Source: JAUWQU01 sp964605095
GTDB taxonomy: Bacteria > Planctomycetota > Phycisphaerae > SM23-33
Reading direction: 5' to 3'
Assembly (NCBI GenBank): GCA_964605095.1
Contig: CAZSBS010000020.1
Location: forward strand, 1-29,792
DNA length: 29,792 nt
Part shown: piece by piece, positions 1-9,689 of the stretch
How positions within the stretch are numbered: position 1 is the stretch's first letter
Layout of the letters: each line of letters opens with the position of its first letter
The notes under the pieces: model-generated
What the model was told of the DNA's origin: nothing
The model's input: only the letters and a program-made list of their open reading frames with translations
Databases searched by the model: none
Made by a program: the position numbers and the translations under genes

Positions 1-3000
1 CTGGAACGCGGGCAATTCATGAGCGGCGCCTGCGCCGGCCTTATCAGCAAAGTCCAGAACCTGGAGTCTTTTCACCGCGACCTGGCCGAAGGCCCTCTCT
101 TGCTGTATCAGCCCTTCAATGAGTCGGCCGGGAAGACTTCCGAACCGCTGCCCGGCGCGCCGCCACACACGCAGACCCCATCCTCCAGGGTCGGCTGTGG
201 CCCAAGGCAAGTTGCCTCCTATACGAACGGCCACGAAAGGATTGCCATCACCGGGATGAGCATCCTCAATGCTCTGGGCAAGAGTCCGGAGGAGGTCTGG
301 GCAGCAAGCCTGGCGATGAAGAGCGGGATTACATTGGTTCCGCCTTCCCGGTGGGATCACGGGTGTTATTATGATTCCCGGCCGCGCGCTGAGGACAAGA
401 CCTATTGCAAGGTAGGCGCCTTCCTGGACCATAATATCTCCCGCAATGAACTCGGGATTCCCCCCCAGGATTTCCGGACCATGACCGAGGCCACGAGGAT
501 CACCATGTGGCTGGCGGACAGGGCCATCCGGGCCTCCGGTATCCTGGAGTCAGACATCCCGCGCGAGCGAATCGGAGTCCTCATCTCCCAGAACTCGGGA
601 GAGGCCGCGGGAACCCTCACCAATCTCATCATCAGGGCGTACGTTTACGACATCCTCGCCGCCGTCAAACGAGCCATGCACCTCACGCCGGATCAGGCGA
701 TCGCCATCGAACGGGAAATAAAGGCCGGGCGCATGGCCCCCGACGACACCACACTGCTTGGAAGGCTCAACTGCGCAGCGGCCGGCTTCATCTGCAACCG
801 TTATGGGTTCATGGGGCCCAGTTTTTCGGTCTCCGCGGCCTGCGCTACCTCACTGGTCGCACTTCACAGCGCCATGCAGATGATCCGCAACGGCATCATC
901 GACGCCGCCGTCGTCGGAGGGGGCGAGGATAATCTCACGCACCTGCATTTTCTGGAATTCTCCGCCCTGGGCGCACTTTACGGGCTGTCGGGACGGGAAA
1001 GGCCCGCTCGCGAGACCTCCCGCCCGTTCGATGCCGAAAGAGACGGGATGGTCCTCGGCGAAGGCGGGGGAATGATCGTTATCGAGCGGGAAAGCCTGGC
1101 CCGGGCAAGAGGGGCGAATGTCCACGCCATGATCACCGGCATGGGCGCCAGCAACAACAATCTTGGCATGGTGGAGTCCTCAAGTGTCACCCAGGAGATC
1201 GCCATCCGCAACTCATTCCGCGGGTTGACCTACGGGCCCGATGCCGTGGACCTTGTGGAATGCCACGCCACCAGCACCCGGCAAGGGGACGTGGAGGAAG
1301 TGCGGGCCCTGAAGACGTTCTTCAATTCATCCAGACGCACCGTGCTCACTTCATTCAAGTCCCAGATCGGACACACGCTGGGCGCCTCGGGCATTAACAG
1401 CCTCATTCGAGGAGTCATGGCCATAAAGTCCGGGGTATTCCCCGCCACCCTCAATTATGAGCATCCAGACCCCCAAATGGGCCTGGAGGGATCGGGTCTC
1501 ATCGTCGCCCCCGAGCCGCTTGACTGGAAGTGCGGCTTAGGCCGGCCGAGAAGGCTTCAGGTCAACGCCTTCGGGTTTGGAGGCTCCAACTACGTTGTGC
1601 AGGTGGAGCAGGCTCTGGACGAAGTAGGTACGATCCTGGTCTCGCCGGACGGAGAGGCTCGTGTGACTGAAGAGGCCCGGCACGGCCCCGCGACACTCCA
1701 GGGCGTCTCCGTCTTGCAGACCGAGAGGGACGGCCGCTGCTGCCGGCTGGCCGTTGTGGCGGAATCCGAACCCGAGGCGCTCGCGGCCATCGAGAGGTCC
1801 GCCGCCCTTGCGGAAGCCGGGATTGTCTCACCCAAGGCGGCGCGGTCCCTGGCGCAGCAGGGGATCTTCATATGCCCCGAGGATTCACCAGTGCCGCCGC
1901 TCGCTTTTGTATTTCCCGGACAGGGGGCACACTATGCGGGAATGGGGCGAGCCCTCTACGAAGCCTTTCCCGTCATCAAGGGGTGGATGGACCGGGCGGC
2001 GGCAGCGGCGGACTTCGACCTCCTGCACCTGTTGTTCCATGATCGGGAGGAGAACCTTCAGAAGACCCGCTGGCAGCAACCCGCCCTGTTCGCCTTGGAA
2101 CAGGCCATTGCTCGCCACCTCATCACCCTCGGCGTCCAACCTGTGGCCATGGCTGGCCACAGTCTGGGCGAACTGAGCGCCTTGTGCCTGGCCGGCGTGT
2201 ATTCGATCGAGGACGGGCTGGGAATCGTGAACATGAGGGCCCGCTGCATGGACAAGGCCGCGGCCGGACACTCGGACCCCGGCGTCATGGCGGCCACTGA
2301 CGCCCCATTGGATCTGCTTATGAAGACGATCCATGGACGGGCGGATGTCCACATCGGCAACATCAACGCACCGAACCAGGTCGTCCTGAGCGGCGACACC
2401 GATGCGGTCAAACGTGTTGGCGAGAGACTGAAGGAGATGGGATACCGGTTCACCGTTTTGCGGGTCAGCATGGCATTCCACTCTCCAGCCATGAGGGGCA
2501 TTCGTGACGAACTCGAGGCATATGTTGCTTCCCTTCCATTTCATGCTCCGCGGATCCCCGTCATTTCCAACACAACCATGGCGCCGTATCCGTCAGATCC
2601 CGGTGAGATCAGGCGAATCCTTATGGCCCACCTGGAATCCACCGTACATTGGATGGATAACGTCCGGACCCTTTGGAACGATTACGGAATCCGGCTCTTC
2701 GTGGAAGTAGGCCCCGGCGACATATTGAGCAATATCATCGCCGACACGCTCCCTGAATCGGCATGTATCCAGACCTGCCTTCCACCATCCGAAAGCCTCG
2801 TTCACACGACCGCCCTTGCCCAGCTCTTCGTGCAGGGGCATCTGAAGGTTCGAGGAGAACCGCGGTTTGTTTCCCCCGCCGGATTCAAGAAGGCTCCCGC
2901 ATCGCGCTCCATCACCCAGGCCGGGCAACAGCCCTGTAGACCCGTCGAGCCCATCGGGGCCATGTCGGACGGGCAGGCCTCTCCGCTCCCGGCCGAAACA

Positions 3001-5799
3001 CCTGAGCTTCAGGATCACATGGAGGCGCTCATTCGCATCATCATGGATGCCACGGGATTCAACAGGGACGAGATCCAACCCGACATGGATCTCAGGAGGG
3101 ATCTTTCCATCCGCTCCAGCCGCCTCCCGATAATCATGGATGCCGCGGAACGCCACTTCGGGATCACCATCGAATTGGAGGATTTTCTGCAGGTCCGCAC
3201 CGTGAAGGACATCGCGCAGCGGATCTCCGCAATGGTGGCCAGGCAGGGCAGCGCCGGCTTGCCCCCTGCTACCCAGGCTGCTGACCCCGGCGCGTCGCGG
3301 GCTGGACCCCCGGAGCCCTCGCGGGGTGAGGCGAGTCTCAAGCGGCTCATATTCAACCTCGCCCCTGTGGAGCCGACAGCGTCCACTGCCGTGGAATTGA
3401 GCCCGGGCGAGTCGGTCCTGATTCTCTCGCCTGACAAGGATGACGGAATTGCAAAGAGTGTGGGAGACCTGCTCAGGCGGGATTACGGCGCTGACACTTT
3501 GTGGATGCCATTCATGCCGGACCCCAAGGGTCGGGGCGAAGAGGGCCACGACATTATGACGGCCGAAGGGGCCTCCAGGGCCTCGGAGAGAGTGTCGGCA
3601 CTGGCGTCCCTTGCTGGAATGGTCATCACCCTGCCTGACGGCGGGTCGGGACGATTGGAGGGCATGGTTGATGTTTCGCGACTCCTCAAGGGGCTCTTTC
3701 CACTCCTGAAGGCCTTTTTCCAATCACAATCACCCACCAGGAAGTTCGTCGTGCTGATCCATTCCCGCAAGGATGCCGACACTCTCAGTCGGCTGCTGGC
3801 GGAGGGGCTGCTCGGACTGTTTCTGAGTGCGGCACAGGAATACCCGGCGGTCCAGTTTCGCACATTGGAGATCGACCTGGACACCGACCTGCGCGCTGCC
3901 TTACGTGGGGCGCTGGACAGGGGATGCACCGTGGTGGAACTCATATATCGTGACGGAGGGGCCTTCACTTCGCAGGGGAACTTGACGCCGTCGGTCTTCA
4001 GGGACCCGCCGAGTCTGAATCTTAGCCCCGGAGACGTTGTAGTCATGTCCGGGGGCGCTACGGGGATCAGCGCCCACCTGGCGCGGGGCCTTGCACCCTT
4101 CTCGCCGCGCCTGGTCTTCCTGGGGAGAACGTCCCTGGCTTCAGGCGTCGATTTGTCAAAGCCGCACCCCGATCCTTCGTCTCTTGAGTCTCCCTTTGAC
4201 GAACCCAGGGCCCGGGAGATTGCCAGGACCCTGGCGGATTTGCACGCCTCGGGGATCACGGCAACGTACCATACCTGCGACGTAACTGACCCCGAGGCCG
4301 TCCGAGCTGTCCTTGGCGAGGTGGCCAGCCGCTATGGCAGGATAGACGGCGTCATTCACGGCGCCGGAGTCCTCAGGGACGGATTGCTAGGCCAAATGAG
4401 CCAGGAGGATTTCTCCCTGGTCGCCGACGTCAAATTCATGGGAGCCTGGAATCTGTTTTCGGCTGCCCAAGGAGCGGGTTTAAGGTTCTTCGTTGGCCTT
4501 TCTTCGGTGGCTGCAATCCAGGGGAATCCCGGCCAGGCCAACTACGCCGCCGCCAACCGGATGATGTCGGCGCTGCTCAGATACCTTGGCCGCAAGAACC
4601 GCGATATCCGGTTTAAGGCGTTGATGCTTCCTCCTATCGAGGGGGCGGGCATGGCCGAGAACCCGGAGATCCGGGATCTGATGAGGCGTAAGGGCGTGGC
4701 TTACATCCATGCGGATGAGCTTGCGGGGCTCTTCTGCCGGGAACTCCTCGTGGCCCCGGCCGATGACGATTGGGTGATGTTCATGAGGACGCTGCCATCC
4801 GTGAGGACGGCACGGATCAGTGATATCATCCGGCCTTCGGCCAACGGAGAACTGCACGGGGCCGCCATGGCCTTTGGCCGTGAGGACTTCCCCATGATAG
4901 AAGGCATCTCTTGTCTGGACCTCCACCGGGAACATCTGGAGGCATCAAGAACCTTCTCCAGGCAGAATGACCTTTGGATCGCGGATCACAGGCCCCTGAA
5001 GTCAGCCGCACATCCGCTGGTCTCAGCGGCCATGGTGCTGGAGACCTTCATGGAAGCCGCCCGGATCCTGTATCCCCACCTGCGGGTGCGGGCGGTGCGC
5101 CAGGTTCGATTCAAGGACATGATTCCATGTCCTCCCGATGTTCCGCGGCCTTCCAGGATATCCTGCCGCCGAGCCGGCGCCGAACTTCGGCAGGTGGTAT
5201 GCGATGTCTCGCTATCAGTACAGGACATTTCCCCCACGGGAAGAGTGACTGACCGCTTCACCCCGCACTGCACGGGCCAGGTGCTCCTCGATGGCGGAGC
5301 GGGAGATCTCGGGGAGGGGTTCCAGGATTTTCCAGTCCGGCCGGACGAACTGCGGACTCATTCCGTGGATCACAAGAAGATCCTTAAATGGTACAAGAAC
5401 AGCACAGGGCTCGACGGCAGGTACCGTGTGCTGGAGGTTATCGACGGCACGGGCCCAGGGACGGTTCGGGGCAGCACCATCTACCGGGAGACAAGTGATT
5501 TCGCACATCTTCCGAGCACGCGGTACCAATACTCTCCCTATCTCTTCGAGGCCCTTATGCAGTTGGTTGGCTTCTACATGGTTACGGTTGACCCGTCGGA
5601 GCGGCGCCCTGTGCTGCCCATAGAGATCGGTGAGATGCAGTTTGTTCGCCAATGCCGGGCAGGCGAACGGATAACCTTGGAGGCCCGTCTGCGGGCGCGG
5701 GACAAAGCCTCCTTGGTCTGGGACGCCCGAGGGCTCGACGATCTAGGTCGCACCATAATGCAGATTCGCGCTATGCGGATGCAGTGGGTTTCGGAGTGA
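1..5799 (+). CDS. Iterative type I polyketide/fatty acid synthase, KS-AT-ACP-KR-DH (5' end may be outside window)
   Basis: A 1926-residue multidomain synthase if read from the ATG at 19. The frame is open to base 1 and that ATG has no clear ribosome-binding site, so the gene may begin upstream. Numbering from ATG 19: ketosynthase about 73-530 with Cys275 (SAACATS), His416 (ECHATST) and His452 (KSQIGHT); acyltransferase from about 628 with FPGQG, Ser715 in GHSLGE and His821; carrier domain about 1000-1075 with Ser1033 in SIRSSRL; ketoreductase from about 1339 with GGATGIS and Tyr1509 (NYAAANR); C-terminal double-hotdog dehydratase-like region with His1657 (ADHRP). There is no thioesterase. The order KS-AT-ACP-KR-DH is that of enediyne and related iterative or PUFA-like synthases. 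It should build a reduced or partly unsaturated acyl chain on its own carrier domain in the cytoplasm. The product is unknown. The next gene encodes the transferase needed to activate the carrier. Confidence 0.88.
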   Translation: MERGQFMSGACAGLISKVQNLESFHRDLAEGPLLLYQPFNESAGKTSEPLPGAPPHTQTPSSRVGCGPRQVASYTNGHERIAITGMSILNALGKSPEEVWAASLAMKSGITLVPPSRWDHGCYYDSRPRAEDKTYCKVGAFLDHNISRNELGIPPQDFRTMTEATRITMWLADRAIRASGILESDIPRERIGVLISQNSGEAAGTLTNLIIRAYVYDILAAVKRAMHLTPDQAIAIEREIKAGRMAPDDTTLLGRLNCAAAGFICNRYGFMGPSFSVSAACATSLVALHSAMQMIRNGIIDAAVVGGGEDNLTHLHFLEFSALGALYGLSGRERPARETSRPFDAERDGMVLGEGGGMIVIERESLARARGANVHAMITGMGASNNNLGMVESSSVTQEIAIRNSFRGLTYGPDAVDLVECHATSTRQGDVEEVRALKTFFNSSRRTVLTSFKSQIGHTLGASGINSLIRGVMAIKSGVFPATLNYEHPDPQMGLEGSGLIVAPEPLDWKCGLGRPRRLQVNAFGFGGSNYVVQVEQALDEVGTILVSPDGEARVTEEARHGPATLQGVSVLQTERDGRCCRLAVVAESEPEALAAIERSAALAEAGIVSPKAARSLAQQGIFICPEDSPVPPLAFVFPGQGAHYAGMGRALYEAFPVIKGWMDRAAAAADFDLLHLLFHDREENLQKTRWQQPALFALEQAIARHLITLGVQPVAMAGHSLGELSALCLAGVYSIEDGLGIVNMRARCMDKAAAGHSDPGVMAATDAPLDLLMKTIHGRADVHIGNINAPNQVVLSGDTDAVKRVGERLKEMGYRFTVLRVSMAFHSPAMRGIRDELEAYVASLPFHAPRIPVISNTTMAPYPSDPGEIRRILMAHLESTVHWMDNVRTLWNDYGIRLFVEVGPGDILSNIIADTLPESACIQTCLPPSESLVHTTALAQLFVQGHLKVRGEPRFVSPAGFKKAPASRSITQAGQQPCRPVEPIGAMSDGQASPLPAETPELQDHMEALIRIIMDATGFNRDEIQPDMDLRRDLSIRSSRLPIIMDAAERHFGITIELEDFLQVRTVKDIAQRISAMVARQGSAGLPPATQAADPGASRAGPPEPSRGEASLKRLIFNLAPVEPTASTAVELSPGESVLILSPDKDDGIAKSVGDLLRRDYGADTLWMPFMPDPKGRGEEGHDIMTAEGASRASERVSALASLAGMVITLPDGGSGRLEGMVDVSRLLKGLFPLLKAFFQSQSPTRKFVVLIHSRKDADTLSRLLAEGLLGLFLSAAQEYPAVQFRTLEIDLDTDLRAALRGALDRGCTVVELIYRDGGAFTSQGNLTPSVFRDPPSLNLSPGDVVVMSGGATGISAHLARGLAPFSPRLVFLGRTSLASGVDLSKPHPDPSSLESPFDEPRAREIARTLADLHASGITATYHTCDVTDPEAVRAVLGEVASRYGRIDGVIHGAGVLRDGLLGQMSQEDFSLVADVKFMGAWNLFSAAQGAGLRFFVGLSSVAAIQGNPGQANYAAANRMMSALLRYLGRKNRDIRFKALMLPPIEGAGMAENPEIRDLMRRKGVAYIHADELAGLFCRELLVAPADDDWVMFMRTLPSVRTARISDIIRPSANGELHGAAMAFGREDFPMIEGISCLDLHREHLEASRTFSRQNDLWIADHRPLKSAAHPLVSAAMVLETFMEAARILYPHLRVRAVRQVRFKDMIPCPPDVPRPSRISCRRAGAELRQVVCDVSLSVQDISPTGRVTDRFTPHCTGQVLLDGGAGDLGEGFQDFPVRPDELRTHSVDHKKILKWYKNSTGLDGRYRVLEVIDGTGPGTVRGSTIYRETSDFAHLPSTRYQYSPYLFEALMQLVGFYMVTVDPSERRPVLPIEIGEMQFVRQCRAGERITLEARLRARDKASLVWDARGLDDLGRTIMQIRAMRMQWVSE

Positions 5800-5815
5800 G
5801 CCGCGGTCCGGGCAG

Positions 5816-6604
5816 ATGGAAATGGATATGGCACAGGACTGCCAAAGAATAACCGTGCATGCCATGAGCCCCGTTCATCGAATGGGGCCGGCCTTCTATG
5901 CATCCCTGCCGCATGAGACCCAAACCTCCAAGGGACGTGGGACCAGCGGGAGAGAAACCAGGCGCCGCCTGGTCTCCATCCTGCTGGAGCACCTTGTGAC
6001 GATGGACAGCCTTCACTGGAAATGCCGGCTTTCCCAAGACGGCGGGGCTTCCACGATCCAGGTGGTCCGCGACGCGCTTGGCAAGCCTCATCTCATGTTG
6101 GGGGAATACCGGGGACCGGCCATCTCCTTCAGCGAAGGTGGAGGGGCAGTCTGGGCCGCCCTCTGCGGGGATGAGTCTGATATCGGCATCGACGTGGCGG
6201 AGACCGACGAATTCCAGGGCGATTACCCCTTTCACCGAGTCTTTAATGCGCAGGAGCTACAACACATCAGGAGGCTGGCAGGCGGGGACATGGAGAAGGC
6301 ATCCGCCCTGCTCTGGTCCATCAAGGAAGCCGTCGTCAAGGCCCTGGGATGCGGGTTCCATCTTGTGGAGCCGCGGGACATCCATGTCCAGCCAATAGCG
6401 GATGGGGACGGCGAGTACACCTTTGGGGCGTGCCTGTCAGGCAAGGCCCTGGAGCGGTTGCCCATAGGCGCCGGCCGACCCATATGGGTACGCTCGGTTC
6501 CATGGGCGAAGGGTTGGCTGTCCATCGCCTTCCTGAATTGGCAACGCCGCCGAGGCGATGGCGGCAGTGCCGTAATCCCAGTGCCACATGGCCACGAGAT
6601 ATGA
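5816..6604 (+). CDS. 4'-phosphopantetheinyl transferase
   Basis: A 262-residue protein that should transfer 4'-phosphopantetheine from CoA to the carrier-domain serine of the adjacent synthase. Family motifs visible in order are GKPHL, ISFSEGGG (in place of the usual ISxSH), GIDVAE near residue 123, which supplies acidic Mg ligands, and WSIKEAVVKALG near 167. The length fits the Sfp-type or fused-pair class rather than the short AcpS type. It begins 16 nt after the synthase stop, so the two are almost certainly co-transcribed. In enediyne synthases this activity is a C-terminal domain of the PKS itself; here it is a separate gene immediately downstream. The extreme start is uncertain because ATGs occur at 5816, 5822 and 5828 and the ribosome-binding site is weak. 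Confidence 0.85.
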   Translation: MEMDMAQDCQRITVHAMSPVHRMGPAFYASLPHETQTSKGRGTSGRETRRRLVSILLEHLVTMDSLHWKCRLSQDGGASTIQVVRDALGKPHLMLGEYRGPAISFSEGGGAVWAALCGDESDIGIDVAETDEFQGDYPFHRVFNAQELQHIRRLAGGDMEKASALLWSIKEAVVKALGCGFHLVEPRDIHVQPIADGDGEYTFGACLSGKALERLPIGAGRPIWVRSVPWAKGWLSIAFLNWQRRRGDGGSAVIPVPHGHEI

Positions 6605-6608
6605 CCTC

Positions 6609-7562
6609 ATGACAAGAGAAGCCCAGCACGTAATCGAAGTGGAGAACCTGACGAAACGTTACGGGGAGTTGCTGGCGGTAAACGACATATCGTTCACTGT
6701 CAGGAAAGGCGAAGTATTCGCCTTCCTGGGCGCCAACGGCGCGGGCAAGACCACTACCGTCGAGATCATCGAGACAATCCGCACGCCCACGTCGGGCAAG
6801 GTGCATCTTCTGGGGATGGACGTCACGAAAAGGAAACGCGACCTTGTCCACCACATAGGCGTCCTGCCGCAGGGGTTCAGCTCGTTCGACAGGATAACGG
6901 TCAGGGAGACCATCCAGTACTACTCGCGGCTCTTCGGCCGCGGCAGCGCCGATGTCGATGGGCTGATAGAGCTCGCCGACCTCAAGGACAAGACCCACGA
7001 GCAGTTCAAGAACCTCTCCGGAGGCCTGAAGCAGCGCCTCGGAATCGCCGTGGCGCTGGTCAACGACCCGGAGGTCGTGTTCCTCGACGAGCCGACGACG
7101 GGGCTCGACCCCCGCGCAAGGCGCGAGGTCTGGGAAGTCATGCTCGGCCTGAAGAACAAGGGCAAGACGGTATTCCTCACCACACACTACATGGAGGAGG
7201 CGGAGTCTCTCGCGGACCGGGTCGCGATAATCTCGAAGGGGAAGATAGTCGCGATGGACTCTCCGGGCAATCTCACGGAAGGCGGCGCCAAGCACATGGT
7301 CCTCACGCTACAGTCCGCCGACGACAGGGCTTTTGGAATCATCCGGACAATTGGCTTCGAGCCGGTTCATGACAACCGCCGGAACATCAAGGTCCGTTTG
7401 GAGCGAGCGGACGACGTCCAGAAGATACTCGGCGCGATCCAGGCGGGTGGGGCGACGTTCCTCGGCCTGGACGTCCGCAAGCCCAACCTGGAAGAGGTCT
7501 TTCTGAGGCTCACCGGCGAGGCCCTGCACGATGAGCACGCCAGTGAAAGGAGGGCGGAATGA
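6609..7562 (+). CDS. ABC-2 type transporter ATP-binding protein
   Basis: ATPase subunit of a DrrA/NodI-like exporter. Visible motifs are Walker A GANGAGKTT, Q-loop LPQGFSS, signature LSGGLKQRLG, Walker B VVFLDEPTTGLD and the switch histidine in TTHYMEEAE. A C-terminal extension of about 90 residues resembles the DUF4162-type tail common in this subfamily. Two in-frame ATGs are possible: 6588, which overlaps the transferase gene by 17 nt, and 6609, just after it. I chose 6609 because the conserved protein begins shortly afterwards (VIEVENLTKRYG), but neither has a strong ribosome-binding site. Its stop overlaps the permease start in an ATGA, so the subunits are probably translationally coupled. 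It likely powers export of the cluster's lipid product or a glycosylated derivative. Confidence 0.92.
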   Translation: MTREAQHVIEVENLTKRYGELLAVNDISFTVRKGEVFAFLGANGAGKTTTVEIIETIRTPTSGKVHLLGMDVTKRKRDLVHHIGVLPQGFSSFDRITVRETIQYYSRLFGRGSADVDGLIELADLKDKTHEQFKNLSGGLKQRLGIAVALVNDPEVVFLDEPTTGLDPRARREVWEVMLGLKNKGKTVFLTTHYMEEAESLADRVAIISKGKIVAMDSPGNLTEGGAKHMVLTLQSADDRAFGIIRTIGFEPVHDNRRNIKVRLERADDVQKILGAIQAGGATFLGLDVRKPNLEEVFLRLTGEALHDEHASERRAE

Positions 7563-8677
7563 ACCCGCGCGTTGTCATCGCAAATATCGTTGTGAGCATC
7601 AAGAGCTTCTACCGCGAGAAGACGGCCGTGTTTTTCCGGATTGCCTTCCCCGTGCTCCTGATACTCGTTTTCGGCACCATCTTCATGGACAAGGACAATG
7701 CGACCTTCGATCTGTACGTGCAGGATCTCGACCAGACGAAGGCGTCCGCGCAACTCGCCAGGGCCATCGAGCTCAGCGGGAGATTCAAGGTAACCGCGAT
7801 TGCCTCCGACATCGACGCTGCCCAGTACGCCAAGGACCACAAGATGAACCTTGTCCTCAGTATCCCCAAAGGCTTTGAGAAGTCCTTGACGGAAAGAATG
7901 GCGTTCGGCGACCCTGACACATCCGTCACTTTAGCGGTAGTATACGACCCCAGTTCCAATGCGGCGTCCACGAAGATGCAGGCCCTGGATCTCGTCTTTG
8001 CCGGGATAAACCAGGAGATGTCCGGGAAGACGCCGCTGATCAGGTTGGCCAAGACATCGATACTCGCGAAGAAGTACCGGTTCATTGAGTTCTTCGTCCC
8101 CGGCATCATCGCGATGGCTGTGATGACGTCGAGCCTTTTCGGTGCGGTGAACGTGAATGCGGAGCTAAGGCAAAAAGGCATCATCAGGAAGCTGTCCACA
8201 ACCCCCATTACCCGGACAGACTGGATCCTGTCGAACATCCTGTACCAGTTCATCCTCGCGGTCCTGTCCACGGCAGTGATACTGCTGGTGAGCTACGCCG
8301 TGTTCAACGTCAGACTCCGGATAAATGCCTGGCTGCCCGTGTTCGTCGTGCTTGACGTCTTCGCCTTCGTCGGGCTCGGTATGATGCTTACCCGCGTCGC
8401 GAAGGAGGCGGAGAGCGCCGCCGCGGCGGCAAACGCCTTCATGTTCCCGATGATGTTCCTCTCGGGAACTTTCTTCCCCGTCGATATGATGCCGGGGTTC
8501 CTGCAGAAGTTCGCCAGAATACTTCCTCTCTACTATGTGAATGAGGGGCTCCGGGCATCCATGATATCCGTGGACAACCTGGCCGCGCTTGGCTACGCCG
8601 CCGTCATAGGGGTTTTTGCGGCCGTGGTCTTCGTTCTTGGCATAATGACAACCACATTGAGCGAGAACGCATCATGA
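7559..8677 (+). CDS. ABC-2 type transporter permease
   Basis: A 372-residue membrane subunit with the typical ABC-2 layout: an N-terminal transmembrane segment (about residues 24-42), a large extracytoplasmic region of roughly 140 residues, then five further hydrophobic segments starting near residue 178 (FVPGIIAMAVMTSSLFGAV). The conserved stretch containing MFLSGTFFPVDMMP is typical of the family. It overlaps the ATPase gene by 4 nt (ATGA) and the downstream GT-B-like gene by 4 nt (ATGA). This ties transporter and carbohydrate enzyme into one operon with the synthase. The substrate cannot be read from sequence. By context it is a hydrophobic product of the synthase. Confidence 0.9.
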   Translation: MNPRVVIANIVVSIKSFYREKTAVFFRIAFPVLLILVFGTIFMDKDNATFDLYVQDLDQTKASAQLARAIELSGRFKVTAIASDIDAAQYAKDHKMNLVLSIPKGFEKSLTERMAFGDPDTSVTLAVVYDPSSNAASTKMQALDLVFAGINQEMSGKTPLIRLAKTSILAKKYRFIEFFVPGIIAMAVMTSSLFGAVNVNAELRQKGIIRKLSTTPITRTDWILSNILYQFILAVLSTAVILLVSYAVFNVRLRINAWLPVFVVLDVFAFVGLGMMLTRVAKEAESAAAAANAFMFPMMFLSGTFFPVDMMPGFLQKFARILPLYYVNEGLRASMISVDNLAALGYAAVIGVFAAVVFVLGIMTTTLSENAS

Positions 8678-9633
8678 GCAAGAGGATATTCTTTATATGT
8701 GGTTCCATGAATCAAACTACCCAGTTGCACCAGGTCTCCGAGCACCTTGGCGAGTACGCGCAGGCCTTCTCGCCCTACTACTGCCACGGCTTTGACGAGA
8801 TTCTGCGAAGGCTCGGGATGATGGAGTTCACGATCATAGGCGACAAGCTGGCGGGGCGCTGCCGGAAGTATCTTCAGGATCATGGCCTGCCCATCGACTA
8901 CCAGGGAAGGAACGGGCCGTACGACCTGGTGGTTACCTGCTCAGACGTCTATATCCAAAATAACATTCGGGGCAACAAAATCGTATTGGTTCAAGAAGGG
9001 ATTACGGATCCTGAAACCTTTTCGTACCATCTCGTCAAGCGTTTCCGATTCCTTCCTCGGTGGTTTGCGGGCACATCGGCGACCGGCCTCAGCGACGCCT
9101 ACCGGGCTTTCTGCGTCGCAAGCGAGGGATACCGCGAGTTCTTCATCCGAAAAGGCGCGCGACCCGAGAAGATCGTCGTTACGGGAATACCCAATTTTGA
9201 TAACTGTCGGCGATACTGCACCAACGACTTTCCTCACAGGCACTACGTGCTGGTATGCACGTCGCCACTGAGGGAGATATTCCGAGGCGAGGACCGCAAG
9301 GCATTCATCCAAAGAGCGGTCGAGATCGCCGGCGGGCGCCCCATGATCTTCAAACTTCACCCGAACGAGAAGGTGGCTCGCGCCACCCGGGAGATCAACC
9401 GGCACGCGCCCGGGGCCCTGGTGTTTGCGACCGGCAGCGCGGAAGAAATGATTGCCAACTGCGATGTCCTGATCACTCGATTCTCGTCGACCGCCTTCGT
9501 CGCACTTGCGCTCGGCAAGGAGACGTACTCGGACTTTGACATGGACGACATGCGTCGGCTGACGCCGGTCCAGAACAACTCGGCGGCCTTGAACATCGCG
9601 AATGTCTGCCGCCGGGTTCTCGAAGAGGACTGA
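8674..9633 (+). CDS. GT-B-fold glycosyltransferase / capsule-type carbohydrate enzyme, specificity unknown
   Basis: A 319-residue protein with features of the GT-B group that includes UDP-GlcNAc 2-epimerase, CDP-glycerol transferases and capsule enzymes. An N-terminal Rossmann-like half (YDLVVTCSDVY; KIVLVQEGITDP) is followed by a C-terminal half with VVTGIPNFDN near residue 170, FKLHPNEK near 227 and CDVLITRFSSTAFVALALGK near 265. The last is the usual donor-site pattern, with a Ser/Thr-rich turn before a helix. No signal peptide or transmembrane segment is visible, so it should be cytoplasmic. It overlaps the permease gene by ATGA and is the last gene of the cluster. A role in adding a sugar or polyol phosphate to the exported lipid is an inference from neighbours. 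Confidence 0.6.
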   Translation: MSKRIFFICGSMNQTTQLHQVSEHLGEYAQAFSPYYCHGFDEILRRLGMMEFTIIGDKLAGRCRKYLQDHGLPIDYQGRNGPYDLVVTCSDVYIQNNIRGNKIVLVQEGITDPETFSYHLVKRFRFLPRWFAGTSATGLSDAYRAFCVASEGYREFFIRKGARPEKIVVTGIPNFDNCRRYCTNDFPHRHYVLVCTSPLREIFRGEDRKAFIQRAVEIAGGRPMIFKLHPNEKVARATREINRHAPGALVFATGSAEEMIANCDVLITRFSSTAFVALALGKETYSDFDMDDMRRLTPVQNNSAALNIANVCRRVLEED

Positions 9634-9689
9634 CGGCTGCTGAACCGTGTCTATTGCCTGTTATGATGAGACTTCCTGAAAAGGTGAAC

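Noticed and set aside
2593..3723. Long minus-strand open frame of 376 codons
   Set aside because: Antisense shadow of the PKS acyltransferase and carrier region; no family features, and GC-rich DNA favours such frames.
6336..7295. Minus-strand open frame of 319 codons
   Set aside because: Antisense to the transferase and ABC ATPase genes; no recognisable domain.
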